A model generated the notes under the pieces. The model was not told where the DNA came from. It did no database searches and worked only from the letters and a program-made list of their open reading frames with translations. From Microvirga lenta (GTDB lineage Bacteria; Pseudomonadota; Alphaproteobacteria; Rhizobiales; Beijerinckiaceae), in NCBI RefSeq assembly GCF_020532555.1, contig NZ_JAJBBR010000013.1, forward strand, positions 106,262 through 170,261: a stretch of DNA of 64,000 nt, read 5' to 3'. Made by a program: the position numbers and the translations under genes. Below, one piece after another: positions 38,241 through 47,213 of this stretch. Numbering within the stretch: the first letter of the stretch is position 1; each line of letters opens with the position of its first letter.

Positions 38241-39707
38241 TTGACTTCGCCGCCACATGAACCTGGTTTGAAACTCGGGCGCCTCCGGCTCCTCCTGGCG
38301 CTGGATGCGCTGCTCATGGAAGGAAGCGTCAGCCGTGCCGCCGAGCGGCTCGAGATGAGCGTTCCGGCGATGAGCAGGCTCCTCGGGCAGATCCGGGAGA
38401 TCTATGACGATCCGATCTTCACGCGCTCGGCCCGGCGCCTGATCCCGACACCTTTTGCGGAATCCATGCGCCAAAGACTGCGTGCCCTGGCGGCAGAAGC
38501 GGAGGCGCTTGCGCGGCCGCAAAGGAGGGCGTCCGACGGCATCACGCTCGATCCCACGGCTTGGTCGGGAACGCCCGTCATCGAAGCTGCCCCATTGGCC
38601 GCACGACGGAGCATCTTACTCGAGGGCGAACCTTTCCCGGAGGCCTTCGCGCTCAAGCTCGCGACTCTCGGAAAAGCGGAGGATGCCCAGAAACGGCTGG
38701 CCACGTACATCGCAACGGTGGGCGCAGGGATCGGGAACAGCCGCCCTCTCACCACGGGCGAGGCGGAGGATGCGTTCTCTACCATTCTCGGAGGTGGAGC
38801 GGATCCGATCCAGATCGGGGCACTTCTTTCCGTTATCAATTTCAGAGGAGAGACCGCCGCCGAGCTTGCCGGCTTCGTTCGAGCAGCCCGCACCCACATC
38901 AAGGGCCCAGATGCGGAGGCGACCCTTCCCATCGATCTCGACTGGCCTGCCTATATCTCTCCGAAATCCCGCAGAATGCCCTGGTTCCTGCAGGCAGCGT
39001 TGCTTTTGGCACAGGCGGGCCACAAAATTCTCCTTCACGGGCTGGATGGCGGCAGCGGTACGAGAGGCAAGTTCACGTCCGCTGCGAAAGCGATCGGTAT
39101 CCCGGTTTGCACGAACATCGCATCTGCGGCCTCTGCCATCACCGAGCGCGGTATCGCATACCTGCCCGTCGCGGGGATGTCGTCCCAACTCCATCGGCTG
39201 CACATGCTGTATGGGCTGTTCGAGACGCGCTCGCCGGTCAATTCCCTGATGCCGCTGCTCAATCCGCTCGATGCGCCCTCGATCATGATGGGCGTGGTTC
39301 GCCCGGCCTATCGCGAACTGCACTGCGATGCGGGCAGGCTCCTCGGATGCAGAAACCTGACCGTCTTGGCAGGAAGCCGCGACGCTGCCGAGGCGACGCC
39401 GTTCCGCTCAAGTACACTTCTTCGCTTGGTCGATGGACGAGCAGAGAACCTCTTCGTGCCCGCTATGCCGGAACCGATGCCATATCCGCTTACGGGGATG
39501 ACAAGCCTCGATTACTGGCGCGGCGTCTGGACGGGAGCGGTGCCGGATGAGCGCGCCACGGAAATCATCAATGCCACTGCAAGTACCGCGCTCCTTACTC
39601 TGAGCGGCGGGAATGAAGATCGCCTCGAGGAGTGCCGAACAACGGCACGAAATCTCTGGAAAGCGCGGAGAACGGACCTCCTGCCGGCGCTGTCCCAACT
39701 CGGATGA
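38241..39707 (+). CDS. LysR-type HTH fused to TrpD2/YbiB-like domain
   Basis: Residues 12-72 look like a LysR winged helix (LLLALDALLMEGSVSRAAERL, then MSRLLGQIREIYDDPIFTRSARRLIPT). No LysR effector domain follows. Residues from about 150 to 480 instead resemble the anthranilate phosphoribosyltransferase fold: a helical part with GGADPIQIGALLSVINFRGETAAELAGF, then LLHGLDGGSGTRGKFTSAAKAIG and YGLFETRSPVNSLMPLLNP. The catalytic GTGGD loop of true TrpD is absent, as in the nucleic-acid-binding TrpD2/YbiB branch. The start is TTG 38241 or TTG 38268, neither with a good ribosome site. It diverges from the siderophore receptor. Confidence 0.75.
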   Translation: MTSPPHEPGLKLGRLRLLLALDALLMEGSVSRAAERLEMSVPAMSRLLGQIREIYDDPIFTRSARRLIPTPFAESMRQRLRALAAEAEALARPQRRASDGITLDPTAWSGTPVIEAAPLAARRSILLEGEPFPEAFALKLATLGKAEDAQKRLATYIATVGAGIGNSRPLTTGEAEDAFSTILGGGADPIQIGALLSVINFRGETAAELAGFVRAARTHIKGPDAEATLPIDLDWPAYISPKSRRMPWFLQAALLLAQAGHKILLHGLDGGSGTRGKFTSAAKAIGIPVCTNIASAASAITERGIAYLPVAGMSSQLHRLHMLYGLFETRSPVNSLMPLLNPLDAPSIMMGVVRPAYRELHCDAGRLLGCRNLTVLAGSRDAAEATPFRSSTLLRLVDGRAENLFVPAMPEPMPYPLTGMTSLDYWRGVWTGAVPDERATEIINATASTALLTLSGGNEDRLEECRTTARNLWKARRTDLLPALSQLG

Positions 39708-39826
39708 GGTTGTCTGACGAGAACAGTCATCCTACCGTGTCAACTCCAGGAGGTCCGGTCATGTGCCGACATCTCCGTCCGGCATTACGGCTCGAGCCGC
39801 TCCAGGTGCCCGTAAGGAGTTCATCG

Positions 39827-40447
39827 ATGGCAATGACAGAGTCTCAGAACTCGGACAGGGGCCTGACCGCGCCGTCGGTGGCACGAAACCGCGATCCGAT
39901 CCTCGCTGTCCTGCGTCGGATTCTTCCTCGGGCCGGAACCGTTCTGGAGATTGCCAGCGGGACGGGTGAGCATGCCGTCTATTTCGCTGCGGCGCTGCCG
40001 CACCTGAAATGGCAGCCAAGCGATTGTGAGGAGCAGGCCCTGAGCAGTATCGCGGCCCATCGGGCCGCTTCCGGGCTGCCCAATCTTCTTGCTCCACTGA
40101 CGCTCGATGCCTCGTCGCCGGAATGGACCGTGGAGCGGGTGGACGCCCTCGTGGCGATCAATATGGTCCACATCTCGCCCTGGCGGGCGACGCAGGGGCT
40201 GATGGCCGGGGCAGGGCGCGTGCTGACCCCAGGCGGTGTGCTGTATCTCTACGGTGCCTACAAGGAGAACGGCGCCCATTCCGCTCCAAGCAACGAAGCT
40301 TTCGACAGCGACCTCAAACGCCGAAATCCGGAATGGGGCGTTCGCGACCTCGAAGAGGTGACGGAACTCGCCCGAGCCCACGGGCTGGTGCTCGCCGAGC
40401 GCATTTCTATGCCTGCCAACAACCTTAGCCTCATCTTTCGCCGATAG
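39827..40447 (+). CDS. DUF938 family SAM-dependent methyltransferase-like protein
   Basis: This is a 206-residue Rossmann protein. The SAM-binding glycine motif is VLEIASGTGEHAVYFAAALP, followed by WQPSDCEEQALSSI and VDALVAINMVHISPW. This is the DUF938 pattern, found in bacteria and animals (METTL26) with unknown substrate. The ATG at 39827 has AAGGAG seven bases upstream; the open frame extends further 5' without support. It lies 119 bp after the LysR-TrpD2 gene on the same strand and could share its transcript. Confidence 0.88.
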   Translation: MAMTESQNSDRGLTAPSVARNRDPILAVLRRILPRAGTVLEIASGTGEHAVYFAAALPHLKWQPSDCEEQALSSIAAHRAASGLPNLLAPLTLDASSPEWTVERVDALVAINMVHISPWRATQGLMAGAGRVLTPGGVLYLYGAYKENGAHSAPSNEAFDSDLKRRNPEWGVRDLEEVTELARAHGLVLAERISMPANNLSLIFRR

Positions 40448-40558
40448 GAGCCCGCAGCCGGCAACAATCCCGGGCCAGCCCGGCTCCGCGCCGTTCGGGC
40501 TGGAACCGCTCGTGCCCAGCTTCCGTTGGTAACGGACTTTCACCACGGGAGCGACGTT

Positions 40559-41422
40559 ATGGATCTCTGGCATCTGATCACGAACGACCATGCCAACATT
40601 GCAGAATTATGTGGGGAGATCCCCCGTGCCCTGCCGGACGGCGGCGTCAGGAGCCGGGACCGGCTGTTTAGCGAGTTGCATGACGAACTCCGGCGGCACA
40701 TGGAGGCGGAAGAGGAAAGTCTCTACGATGCGCTCGAGGACCACGACCGTACGGAACACCTCATCGCCGAGCTTGAGCACGAGCATGAGGAAATCGAGAG
40801 GCGGCTCGGTGAGCTCGCCCGCGTTCACGACAAGGGCAGCCGTGACTGGACCATGAGATTCCGGGATTTGGCCGCCCTGATCGAGGAGCACTTCCATCGT
40901 GAGGAGCATGAACTTTTTCCCGCCGCGCGCGAACTCCTGCATGACGAGCAGGTTCACGATATCCGCCATGAGTTCATAGAGGAGAAGTCCGAAGCGTTGC
41001 GCGGTGGGTATTACGGCTGGGCTTCGTCCGGCATTCTCCTGGGAGCGATGGCCGGGGCGGCTGCGGGGGCGCTCGTTTTCGCAGCATGGCGCAGAGGCTC
41101 GTTCGGCGCCATCGGCGCACCGGATCTGGCACGGCGGCTTGGAGCCAGGGTCCCGCTGTTGAACAGGTTCTCGAATCTCTTCGGTCAAGGCGACGGACTC
41201 ACGCGGAGATACGGCCCTGATGTTCTGCAGGATGTTGCCGAGCGAACCCGGACGCCGGTCCATGATGTCTCGTCCCGCCTGAGCATCCCCATCGGGACGA
41301 CTTTTGCCGTCGTCGCCGGCCTCGAGCGGCAAGGGCTCGTGCGTTCCATCAGGCAGCAGGGACCGGCACGCGAGCGGGTGGTGGCAATCACCACGCGCGG
41401 GCGGGAGAAGGCGCAAGGGTGA
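40559..41422 (+). CDS. Hemerythrin-like domain with membrane segment and winged-helix C-terminus
   Basis: The protein is 287 residues. Residues 5-140 are an HHE hemerythrin-like four-helix bundle with candidate di-iron ligands H11, H47, E51, H74/H76, H111 and H117. Residues 155-176 are a Gly/Ala-rich hydrophobic segment (GILLGAMAGAAAGALVFAAW). Residues 233-287 resemble a MarR-type winged helix (VSSRLSIPIGTTFAVVAGLERQGLVRS, then the wing VVAITTRGREKA). A GGGAG site precedes the ATG. The combination suggests an oxygen-, NO- or iron-sensing regulator. A single true membrane span would place the two domains on opposite sides, so the topology is puzzling. Confidence 0.78.
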   Translation: MDLWHLITNDHANIAELCGEIPRALPDGGVRSRDRLFSELHDELRRHMEAEEESLYDALEDHDRTEHLIAELEHEHEEIERRLGELARVHDKGSRDWTMRFRDLAALIEEHFHREEHELFPAARELLHDEQVHDIRHEFIEEKSEALRGGYYGWASSGILLGAMAGAAAGALVFAAWRRGSFGAIGAPDLARRLGARVPLLNRFSNLFGQGDGLTRRYGPDVLQDVAERTRTPVHDVSSRLSIPIGTTFAVVAGLERQGLVRSIRQQGPARERVVAITTRGREKAQG

Positions 41423-41533
41423 CCGAGCCGGTCTTCCGGCAAAGGCACCAGGCGCCGCGGCGTGCGATGAGCGTCTTCGCGGCTTCGTCGCCCAGGCACG
41501 GCGGAAGAGGGGCGGACGGCTGAAGGATAGGTC

Positions 41534-42277
41534 TCAGGCAGCCGCGCAGTCTTGCAGATGCAGGTAGGTGGTATCGAACTCACCTGCCTGCATGAGTCCC
41601 TCCCAGTTGAGAATGGTCAGGATCCCGCCGTCCCAGGCCACGAGATCCTCTCCCCTGAGCTCCTGCAGGGTGCGGTTGATGTGAACGGTCGAGAGACCGA
41701 GGGCATCCCCCATTTCAGCCTGGGAAAGCGGCAGCGGAATGCTGTTGCTTCCTGCCAGACCGATCACCTTCAGCCGCATGAAAAGCTCGCACAGAAGATG
41801 CGCCAAGCGGGTTCTGGCCGAGCGGCGGCCGATCCCGAGCATCCACTCCCGGAAGATCGCCGCATCGATGAGGGTGTCCCGCCAGAACACCTCTGCCAGG
41901 CGGGGATGTTGACGGAACAGCTCACGCAGGTGCTCGTGCTGGATGAAGGCGATCTTGCAGGGCGTCAGGGTCCCCAGCGAATGGTCCATCGTTTTCAGGT
42001 GTAGGCTCTGCAGATCGGGAATGTCGCCTGGCGTATGAAACGCAAAGATCTGTCGCTTGCCCTTCTCGGTAAGCTTGTACCGGCAGGCGAAGCCCTCCAG
42101 GATCAGGCAGCACTGAATGGGCCGATCGCCCTCCCTCACGACGTCTTGGTCGGCTCTGAATTCCTGCACACGCAAGGGTAGTCCCAAAAGCGCCTGCCTC
42201 TCTTCAGGTGAGAGATCCGTAATGCTCTCCAACTTGAGCACAAGCGGGAAGGGAGGGGGAGACTGGAGTGACGCCAT
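41534..42277 (-). CDS. Crp/Fnr family transcriptional regulator
   Basis: This 247-residue protein has a cNMP-type beta-barrel sensor (VVREGDRPIQCCLILEGFACRYKLTEKGKRQIFAFHTPGDIPD). A dimer helix follows, then an HTH_Crp domain (LPLSQAEMGDALGLSTVHINRTLQELRGEDLV). No N-terminal FNR-type Cys cluster is seen, so an iron-sulfur sensor is unlikely. It belongs to the rhizobial branch whose ligand is generally unknown. It is convergent with the hemerythrin fusion and transcribed alone; the cyanophycinase gene ends 474 bp upstream. Confidence 0.92.
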   Translation of the reverse strand: MASLQSPPPFPLVLKLESITDLSPEERQALLGLPLRVQEFRADQDVVREGDRPIQCCLILEGFACRYKLTEKGKRQIFAFHTPGDIPDLQSLHLKTMDHSLGTLTPCKIAFIQHEHLRELFRQHPRLAEVFWRDTLIDAAIFREWMLGIGRRSARTRLAHLLCELFMRLKVIGLAGSNSIPLPLSQAEMGDALGLSTVHINRTLQELRGEDLVAWDGGILTILNWEGLMQAGEFDTTYLHLQDCAAA

Positions 42278-42750
42278 CGAGTTGGTTTCCGTGATGGGCT
42301 CCCTTCACACGGAGGTAAATAGCTGTCTTTATACTGGGTTAATTGGTTCTTTCGGATCGGCCGGATCTCCGTCGCTGCCCACTTATGTCCAAGATCTCCA
42401 AGGATCGAATAACGTATAACATTAACCCATGTTTATGCGGGCCGGTAACCGTGCAGACAGCTCACGCAGTATCGGTACAGCCTCAGATCTGCGCGTAGAC
42501 ATCGTACAATGGAATACAATGCTTTCCGGCGCGCACCTGTTTCTCTTGCTATCGAGTTCACGGGAGGATCGCAGGCATTTGCCGGCCTGCGGCCGAGACT
42601 TGGATCAATCCCAGTCCTTCATCGACGGACCAGCTCCGAAGCGAGCTGACGGAGGGGGAGGGACAGGCGGCGGGCGCTGGGCGACCGGTGAGCAGGGGCG
42701 CAGACTTGCCGACGCTAAGCCGGGCCGTGCGGGAGCTCGGCTGCTAATCG
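42278..42750. other. Intergenic region upstream of the Crp/Fnr gene, no gene seen
   Basis: About 470 bp between the Crp/Fnr start and the cyanophycinase stop. The first 170 bp are AT-richer than the surroundings (for example around 42330-42430) and should hold the regulator's promoter. A 110-codon frame at 42429-42761 on the plus strand has no ribosome site or recognisable domain and is not called. No RNA gene or repeat was recognised. Confidence 0.5.
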
Positions 42751-43605
42751 TCACCCTGTGACCTGCGCCTCGATGGCATGGCTCTTCTGGACGTCGGGCA
42801 CTGCGGTCGGGCGACGTCTTGCGACATCGAACACGTCGCCGGAGCTCAGCACGTGCAGGCGAACATCGTACATCGACAACGACCGTTCGGGTTCGGCTTC
42901 CGCGATGTTGGAATGGGTGACCCCGGCACCGTCGACGACATAGACGCAGCCATTCCCGATGACATCGAAGCGTTCGTCCTCGAACACGAGGGCAGTATCC
43001 TCGTCGATGCCGATCCCGAGTTCGCGCGGGTTGTGCGCCACGGCTCCGAACAGGCGCCCGAACCGTCCCCGCTCGGCGAAATGCTGGTCGATGATCATGT
43101 TGCGGACTAGGCCGAGGCCCGGTGCCATGTGCAGATCTCCGATTTTGTAGGACTCTCCGCTCGTGCCCTTCACCAGCATGGTTTCGCTCATCACCGATGC
43201 GCCCGCCGACGTCCCCGCAAGGAGTCCTCCGCGCTCGTGGATTTCGCGCACCCGCTGCTCGATGGGTGTATCGCCGATCTGGCTGGAGATCCGCAGCTGG
43301 TCGCCGCCTGAGAAGAACACGCCGGCAGTTCCTTCGAAGAGGCTCAGCTTGTCCGGATCGAGGGTTTCGGCGCGATCCTTCACATAAAGCTCCACCAGGT
43401 CGGTCACGCCGAGATCGGCGAACGCCTTCTGATAAGCGTCGAAATAGCCTTCGGGCTCGTGCGATGCGACGGTGGCGATGACGAGCCGGCCACCGTTCAG
43501 ATGCTTGGCAACCTCGCGCAGGATGGTGCGCTCCCCCACCTTGTCCTCTCCGCCGCCGATGATGATCAGAGGGCCCTTGGAATTCGTGCTCGTGCGGTTC
43601 TTCAT
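42751..43605 (-). CDS. cphB: Cyanophycinase
   Basis: CphB is a serine-type exopeptidase that degrades the storage polymer cyanophycin to beta-Asp-Arg dipeptides. The 284-residue peptidase S51 protein has the nucleophile Ser in LAGTSAGASVMS, preceded by FFSGGDQLRI. It also shows GPLIIIGGGEDK at the N-terminus, the APGLGLVRNMIIDQHFAERGRFGRL motif with the conserved His, and GIGIDEDTALV near the C-terminus. It lies 121 bp downstream of cphA on the same strand, forming a make-and-mobilise pair for nitrogen/carbon storage. Confidence 0.93.
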   Translation of the reverse strand: MKNRTSTNSKGPLIIIGGGEDKVGERTILREVAKHLNGGRLVIATVASHEPEGYFDAYQKAFADLGVTDLVELYVKDRAETLDPDKLSLFEGTAGVFFSGGDQLRISSQIGDTPIEQRVREIHERGGLLAGTSAGASVMSETMLVKGTSGESYKIGDLHMAPGLGLVRNMIIDQHFAERGRFGRLFGAVAHNPRELGIGIDEDTALVFEDERFDVIGNGCVYVVDGAGVTHSNIAEAEPERSLSMYDVRLHVLSSGDVFDVARRRPTAVPDVQKSHAIEAQVTG

Positions 43606-43726
43606 GGTCCCGATTAGTCTCCTCGACCAGCTGCCTTTCGTCGGCGACTGCATTGGAAAGGCGGGTCGGCTGTGCGGCTGCCTGCCCGTCTGGACGGACG
43701 AGGAAGGCGGCCGCACCCGCCCGTCG

Positions 43727-46603
43727 TCAGGCGCTCCTCTTCCACGATGCCGATTGCTCATCCGCCCTGTCGATTTCGACCTCGAAACGGGACGTCGGCG
43801 GAATCCGGAAGTCGAGCACCTGCTGCCACATGGCTTCGACATCGGTCGGCGTGAGCACCACGAGATCGCCCGGCTGGGCCATCCTGAGACACAGATCGGC
43901 CGCCTCGTCTTCCTCCAGGATGAGGCTGATCCGCTGCTCCGGAAAACCTGCCGACAATGCACCTTCCGCCAGCAGAGCAACGATCTCGCCGGGCCTGCGT
44001 CCGCGGCGAGCCGGATCCTCGCGGAAGATGATCTCGTCGAAGTACCGCGTAGCTAGGGCTCCCATCTCGCGCATGTCGTCGTCACGGCGGTCGCCGGGAA
44101 TGTTGATCATGCCGATCACGCGCCTGTGGCGCGGGCGCATCTTCAAGATGAGGTCGCCCAATGCCTGCAGGCCGGCCGGATTATGAGCATAATCGAGGAT
44201 GACGCGGAAGCCGTGACCGTCGAAGACGTTGAGGCGACCGGGGCTGTGCTCGAACGAGGTCGTGTAGGTCGACAGGGCCATGCGAATGATGTTGACCGGG
44301 ACGCCTTGGGCATAAGCCATGGCCACGGCCCCCAAGGCGTTCTGCACGTTGAACTCCGCGAGCCCGTCGAGAGTCGCCGGGATCTCGGAGGCCCGCATCA
44401 GCTGGATGCTGTCGCCGTCCTCGTGAATCACGATTTCACCGCCGTTCCCACGCCCGGGCTCACGTACGACCGCGAAGCCGCCGTCTTCGATATGCTCGCG
44501 CAGAAAATCCGGCATGTCGGCTCCGCCATGCAGGGAAAAATACCCGATCCGGCCACCGGCCCGCCGGCGCATGCCGACCGTCATCGGATCGTCGGCATTG
44601 AGTATGCTGGTGCCGTTCCGGTGCACCGCCTCGACAACGACCGACTTAACCCAGGCAAGGTCCTCGATCGTGTCGATGCCCTTGAGGCCAAGATGATCCG
44701 GCTGAACGTTCGTCACCAAGCCGACGTCGCACTCGGTAAAGCCGAGGCCCTCGCGCAGGATGCCGCCGCGCGCGGTCTCCAGCACCGCCACGTCCACGGT
44801 CGGATCCTTGAGGATGACGCGGGCGCTCCAGGGGCCCGAAGCATCCGCCTCCACGATCCTGTCGCCGTTCACGTAAATGCCCGTCGTCGAGGTGAGGCCG
44901 ACGTTCAATCCGTTGGCGCGCAGGATATGGCCGACCATGCGTGCCGTGGTGGACTTGCCGTTGGTGCCCGTGATTGCAAGGACCGGAATGCGGGTCGGAG
45001 CTCCCCGGGGGAACAACATGTCGACGACGGGCCGCGCCACGTTGCGCGGCCGTCCTTCTGAGGGCTGCAGATGCATTCGGAACCCGGGGGCCGCATTGAC
45101 CTCGATAATTCCGCCGCCTGTCTCGCGCACCGAACGGGTGATATCCGGCGCGATGAAGTCGATCCCGGCGACGTCGAGGCCGATGGCACGGGCAGCCCGC
45201 CGGGCGATCAGCGCATTGTCAGGGTGAATGTCATCGGTCCGGTCGACGGCCGTGCCGCCGGTGGAGAGGTTCGCCGTGTCGCACAGGTAAACGACTTGGC
45301 CGAGCTCGGGCACGCTCTCTGGTGTCAGGCCCGCCTTCGCCAGCACTCCGCGGGCATGGTCGCCGACCGTGATCCGAGTCATGACATTCTCGTGGCCCTC
45401 GCCGCGGCGGGGGTCCTGGTTCACTTCCTCCACGAGAGCGGCAATGCTGCGCCTGCCGTCGCCCACCACATGGGCCGGGACGCGCTCCGCGACGGCGACG
45501 ACTTCGCCGTTCACGACGAGAATCCGATGATCCCGGCCTGTGAAGCAGCTTTCGACGATCACGCGCCTGCTGTGCCGCGCCGCTTCCTCGAACGCCTGCG
45601 TGACGGCCTCGGGCGTCGAGAGATCGATGCTGACACCTCTCCCGTGATTGCCGTCGAGGGGTTTGACGACAACCGGATAGCCGATCCGTTCAGCGGCACG
45701 AACCGCATCGCCGGCACTCCGCACGACATCGCCTCTCGGAACGGGAATGCCCGCATCCGAGAGAATTGCTTTGGTAAGATCCTTGTCGCTGGCCGCATCG
45801 GTGGAGATGGAGGGAGTCAGGCTCGTGATGCTGGCACGAATGCGTTTCTGGTGCCGGCCCGTACCGAGCTGGACGAGGCTCTGGTCGTCGAGGCGTATGA
45901 CGGGAATCCCCCGGCGCTCAGCCTCCAGCACGAGCGACTGCGTCGTCGGACCGAGTGCCTTGCGGCGGTGGACATACTTGAGTGCCTTGAGGGCGGATTG
46001 CAGATCGAAGCCGCCCTGCAGTGCAGGCTCATCCTCGTCCCTGTAAATCCGATCAAGCCCCCGCACGCCCTGAAGCTCTGGCGGCAACAGCGAGTCCACG
46101 AGCTGGAGAGCGAGCCGGCCCGCAAGCAAGCCTGTATCCTCCTCCTGGTAGGAATACATGACATTGTAGACGCCGGGCTCCCCCCGGACGGACCGAGTCT
46201 TGCCGCGGGTTACGCGGATGCCGGTCAGGGATTGGAGTTCGATGGCGACATGCTCGGCGACGTGGCCCAACCAGGTGCCTTCCTCCAGACGTCGTACGAA
46301 GCCTCCGGGCTCGTGGAAGGAGCAGCCGTGCTGGTGCAGCCCGGGCAGGAAAGCCAGGAGCCGCTCCGTGAAGCCGGGGAGGAGATTGGAAGGCCATTGC
46401 TCCAACGCGCCGAGATCCAGTTTGAACCGGATCATCGGGGTCAGGCTGTAGAGATGGGCGCCGCGATAGACACCCCGTTCAATCACATTCATCGGACTCG
46501 TCGACGCCTCGCCTGGCGATCTGTAGGTGTCATCCTTTTGCTTGTGCCCCTGCTGCAGGACCACGGCTTCTCCAGAGCCTGCCAGCGACTGATCATCGCC
46601 CAT
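43727..46603 (-). CDS. cphA: Cyanophycin synthetase
   Basis: CphA builds multi-L-arginyl-poly-L-aspartate without a ribosome, using ATP to add Asp and then Arg. It is 958 residues. An N-terminal domain (to about 260) precedes an ATP-grasp domain (272-515, with YPVVVKPLDGNHGRGVSIDL) and a Mur-ligase-like domain whose P-loop AITGTNGKSTTARMV starts at 543. Both ATP sites look intact. The ATG at 46603 has CAGGAG nine bases upstream; it adds 37 residues before the usual family start (MNVIERGVYRGAHLY at residue 38). cphB follows. Confidence 0.95.
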   Translation of the reverse strand: MGDDQSLAGSGEAVVLQQGHKQKDDTYRSPGEASTSPMNVIERGVYRGAHLYSLTPMIRFKLDLGALEQWPSNLLPGFTERLLAFLPGLHQHGCSFHEPGGFVRRLEEGTWLGHVAEHVAIELQSLTGIRVTRGKTRSVRGEPGVYNVMYSYQEEDTGLLAGRLALQLVDSLLPPELQGVRGLDRIYRDEDEPALQGGFDLQSALKALKYVHRRKALGPTTQSLVLEAERRGIPVIRLDDQSLVQLGTGRHQKRIRASITSLTPSISTDAASDKDLTKAILSDAGIPVPRGDVVRSAGDAVRAAERIGYPVVVKPLDGNHGRGVSIDLSTPEAVTQAFEEAARHSRRVIVESCFTGRDHRILVVNGEVVAVAERVPAHVVGDGRRSIAALVEEVNQDPRRGEGHENVMTRITVGDHARGVLAKAGLTPESVPELGQVVYLCDTANLSTGGTAVDRTDDIHPDNALIARRAARAIGLDVAGIDFIAPDITRSVRETGGGIIEVNAAPGFRMHLQPSEGRPRNVARPVVDMLFPRGAPTRIPVLAITGTNGKSTTARMVGHILRANGLNVGLTSTTGIYVNGDRIVEADASGPWSARVILKDPTVDVAVLETARGGILREGLGFTECDVGLVTNVQPDHLGLKGIDTIEDLAWVKSVVVEAVHRNGTSILNADDPMTVGMRRRAGGRIGYFSLHGGADMPDFLREHIEDGGFAVVREPGRGNGGEIVIHEDGDSIQLMRASEIPATLDGLAEFNVQNALGAVAMAYAQGVPVNIIRMALSTYTTSFEHSPGRLNVFDGHGFRVILDYAHNPAGLQALGDLILKMRPRHRRVIGMINIPGDRRDDDMREMGALATRYFDEIIFREDPARRGRRPGEIVALLAEGALSAGFPEQRISLILEEDEAADLCLRMAQPGDLVVLTPTDVEAMWQQVLDFRIPPTSRFEVEIDRADEQSASWKRSA

Positions 46604-46626
46604 GTATCTGAACTCCTGGCCGAACC

Positions 46627-46669
46627 TTAAGAAGGCGGCGGCGCGAAACGTAGACCGCCGTCTTTTTAA
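46627..46669. repeat. Long imperfect palindrome in the cphA upstream region
   Basis: Arms TTAAGAAGGCGGCG (46627-46640) and CGCCGTCTTTTTAA (46656-46669) pair over 14 positions with two G-U wobbles in plus-strand RNA (two A-C mismatches on the minus strand). They surround a 15-nt loop. The right arm ends in five T, so it resembles a terminator for a plus-strand transcript, although no plus-strand gene lies upstream. It sits 24 bp before the cphA start codon. Confidence 0.5.
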
Positions 46670-47213
46670 ACTTGATGTTGAATGATTAAGAGCGGTTAGA
46701 GAGAGCCTCGGGGCTGCTTAATTCATGAGCAGCTCTTGTTGTTCCATGGACCAATTCAGAATACGGGTGCCTGTCGGCCAAGATTAACACAGGTTATTGT
46801 TAGTCTGATATTGATCTGAATTAGACCAAGTCTGCGCCAATTGCGGATGCTATGGAGGAAGATTATGCCCAGCCTGCCCCCTGAACCGGCCGATCCTGCC
46901 GGGCGATAACGGCGCGATCTTGGCCTCGAGCTGTTCACAAGCGCATTCATCGTCGGCGGAGGTCCCGACTGCGTGTCAATCTGCCTCGGACGAATTCAGC
47001 GACAGATCTGATGGAAGATCGCGCCGTAGACAGGACCGGGTGAATGAAAGCCCATGCAGGCGAGGAAATGCTATCGGCTCTCACCGGTTGCGTTTGGTGC
47101 GCTGCTTGAGCATCAACGTTAGCGACGACACTGCAGAATTCCGTTGAGGATAGCCGGCAAATCCGGCTCCCCTAGATGTCCTTTCCCCACCCGAGCTTCC
47201 GGGAGCCCAAGTC
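46670..47213. other. Intergenic region between cphA and the HWE kinase, no confident gene
   Basis: About 540 bp, AT-richer than average up to about 46860. A strong ribosome-binding site (GGAGGAAGATT) precedes an ATG at 46865, but the frame stops after 14 residues (ending at 46909). A 75-codon frame at 46920-47147 has no domain. The region must contain the divergent promoters of cphA and the kinase. It may also hold decayed sequence. Confidence 0.45.

Noticed and set aside
42429..42761. 110-codon plus-strand frame
   Set aside because: No ribosome site, no domain, low-complexity Gly/Arg composition and overlap with the cyanophycinase stop.
46920..47147. 75-codon plus-strand frame
   Set aside because: Ser/Arg-rich with no recognisable domain or ribosome site.
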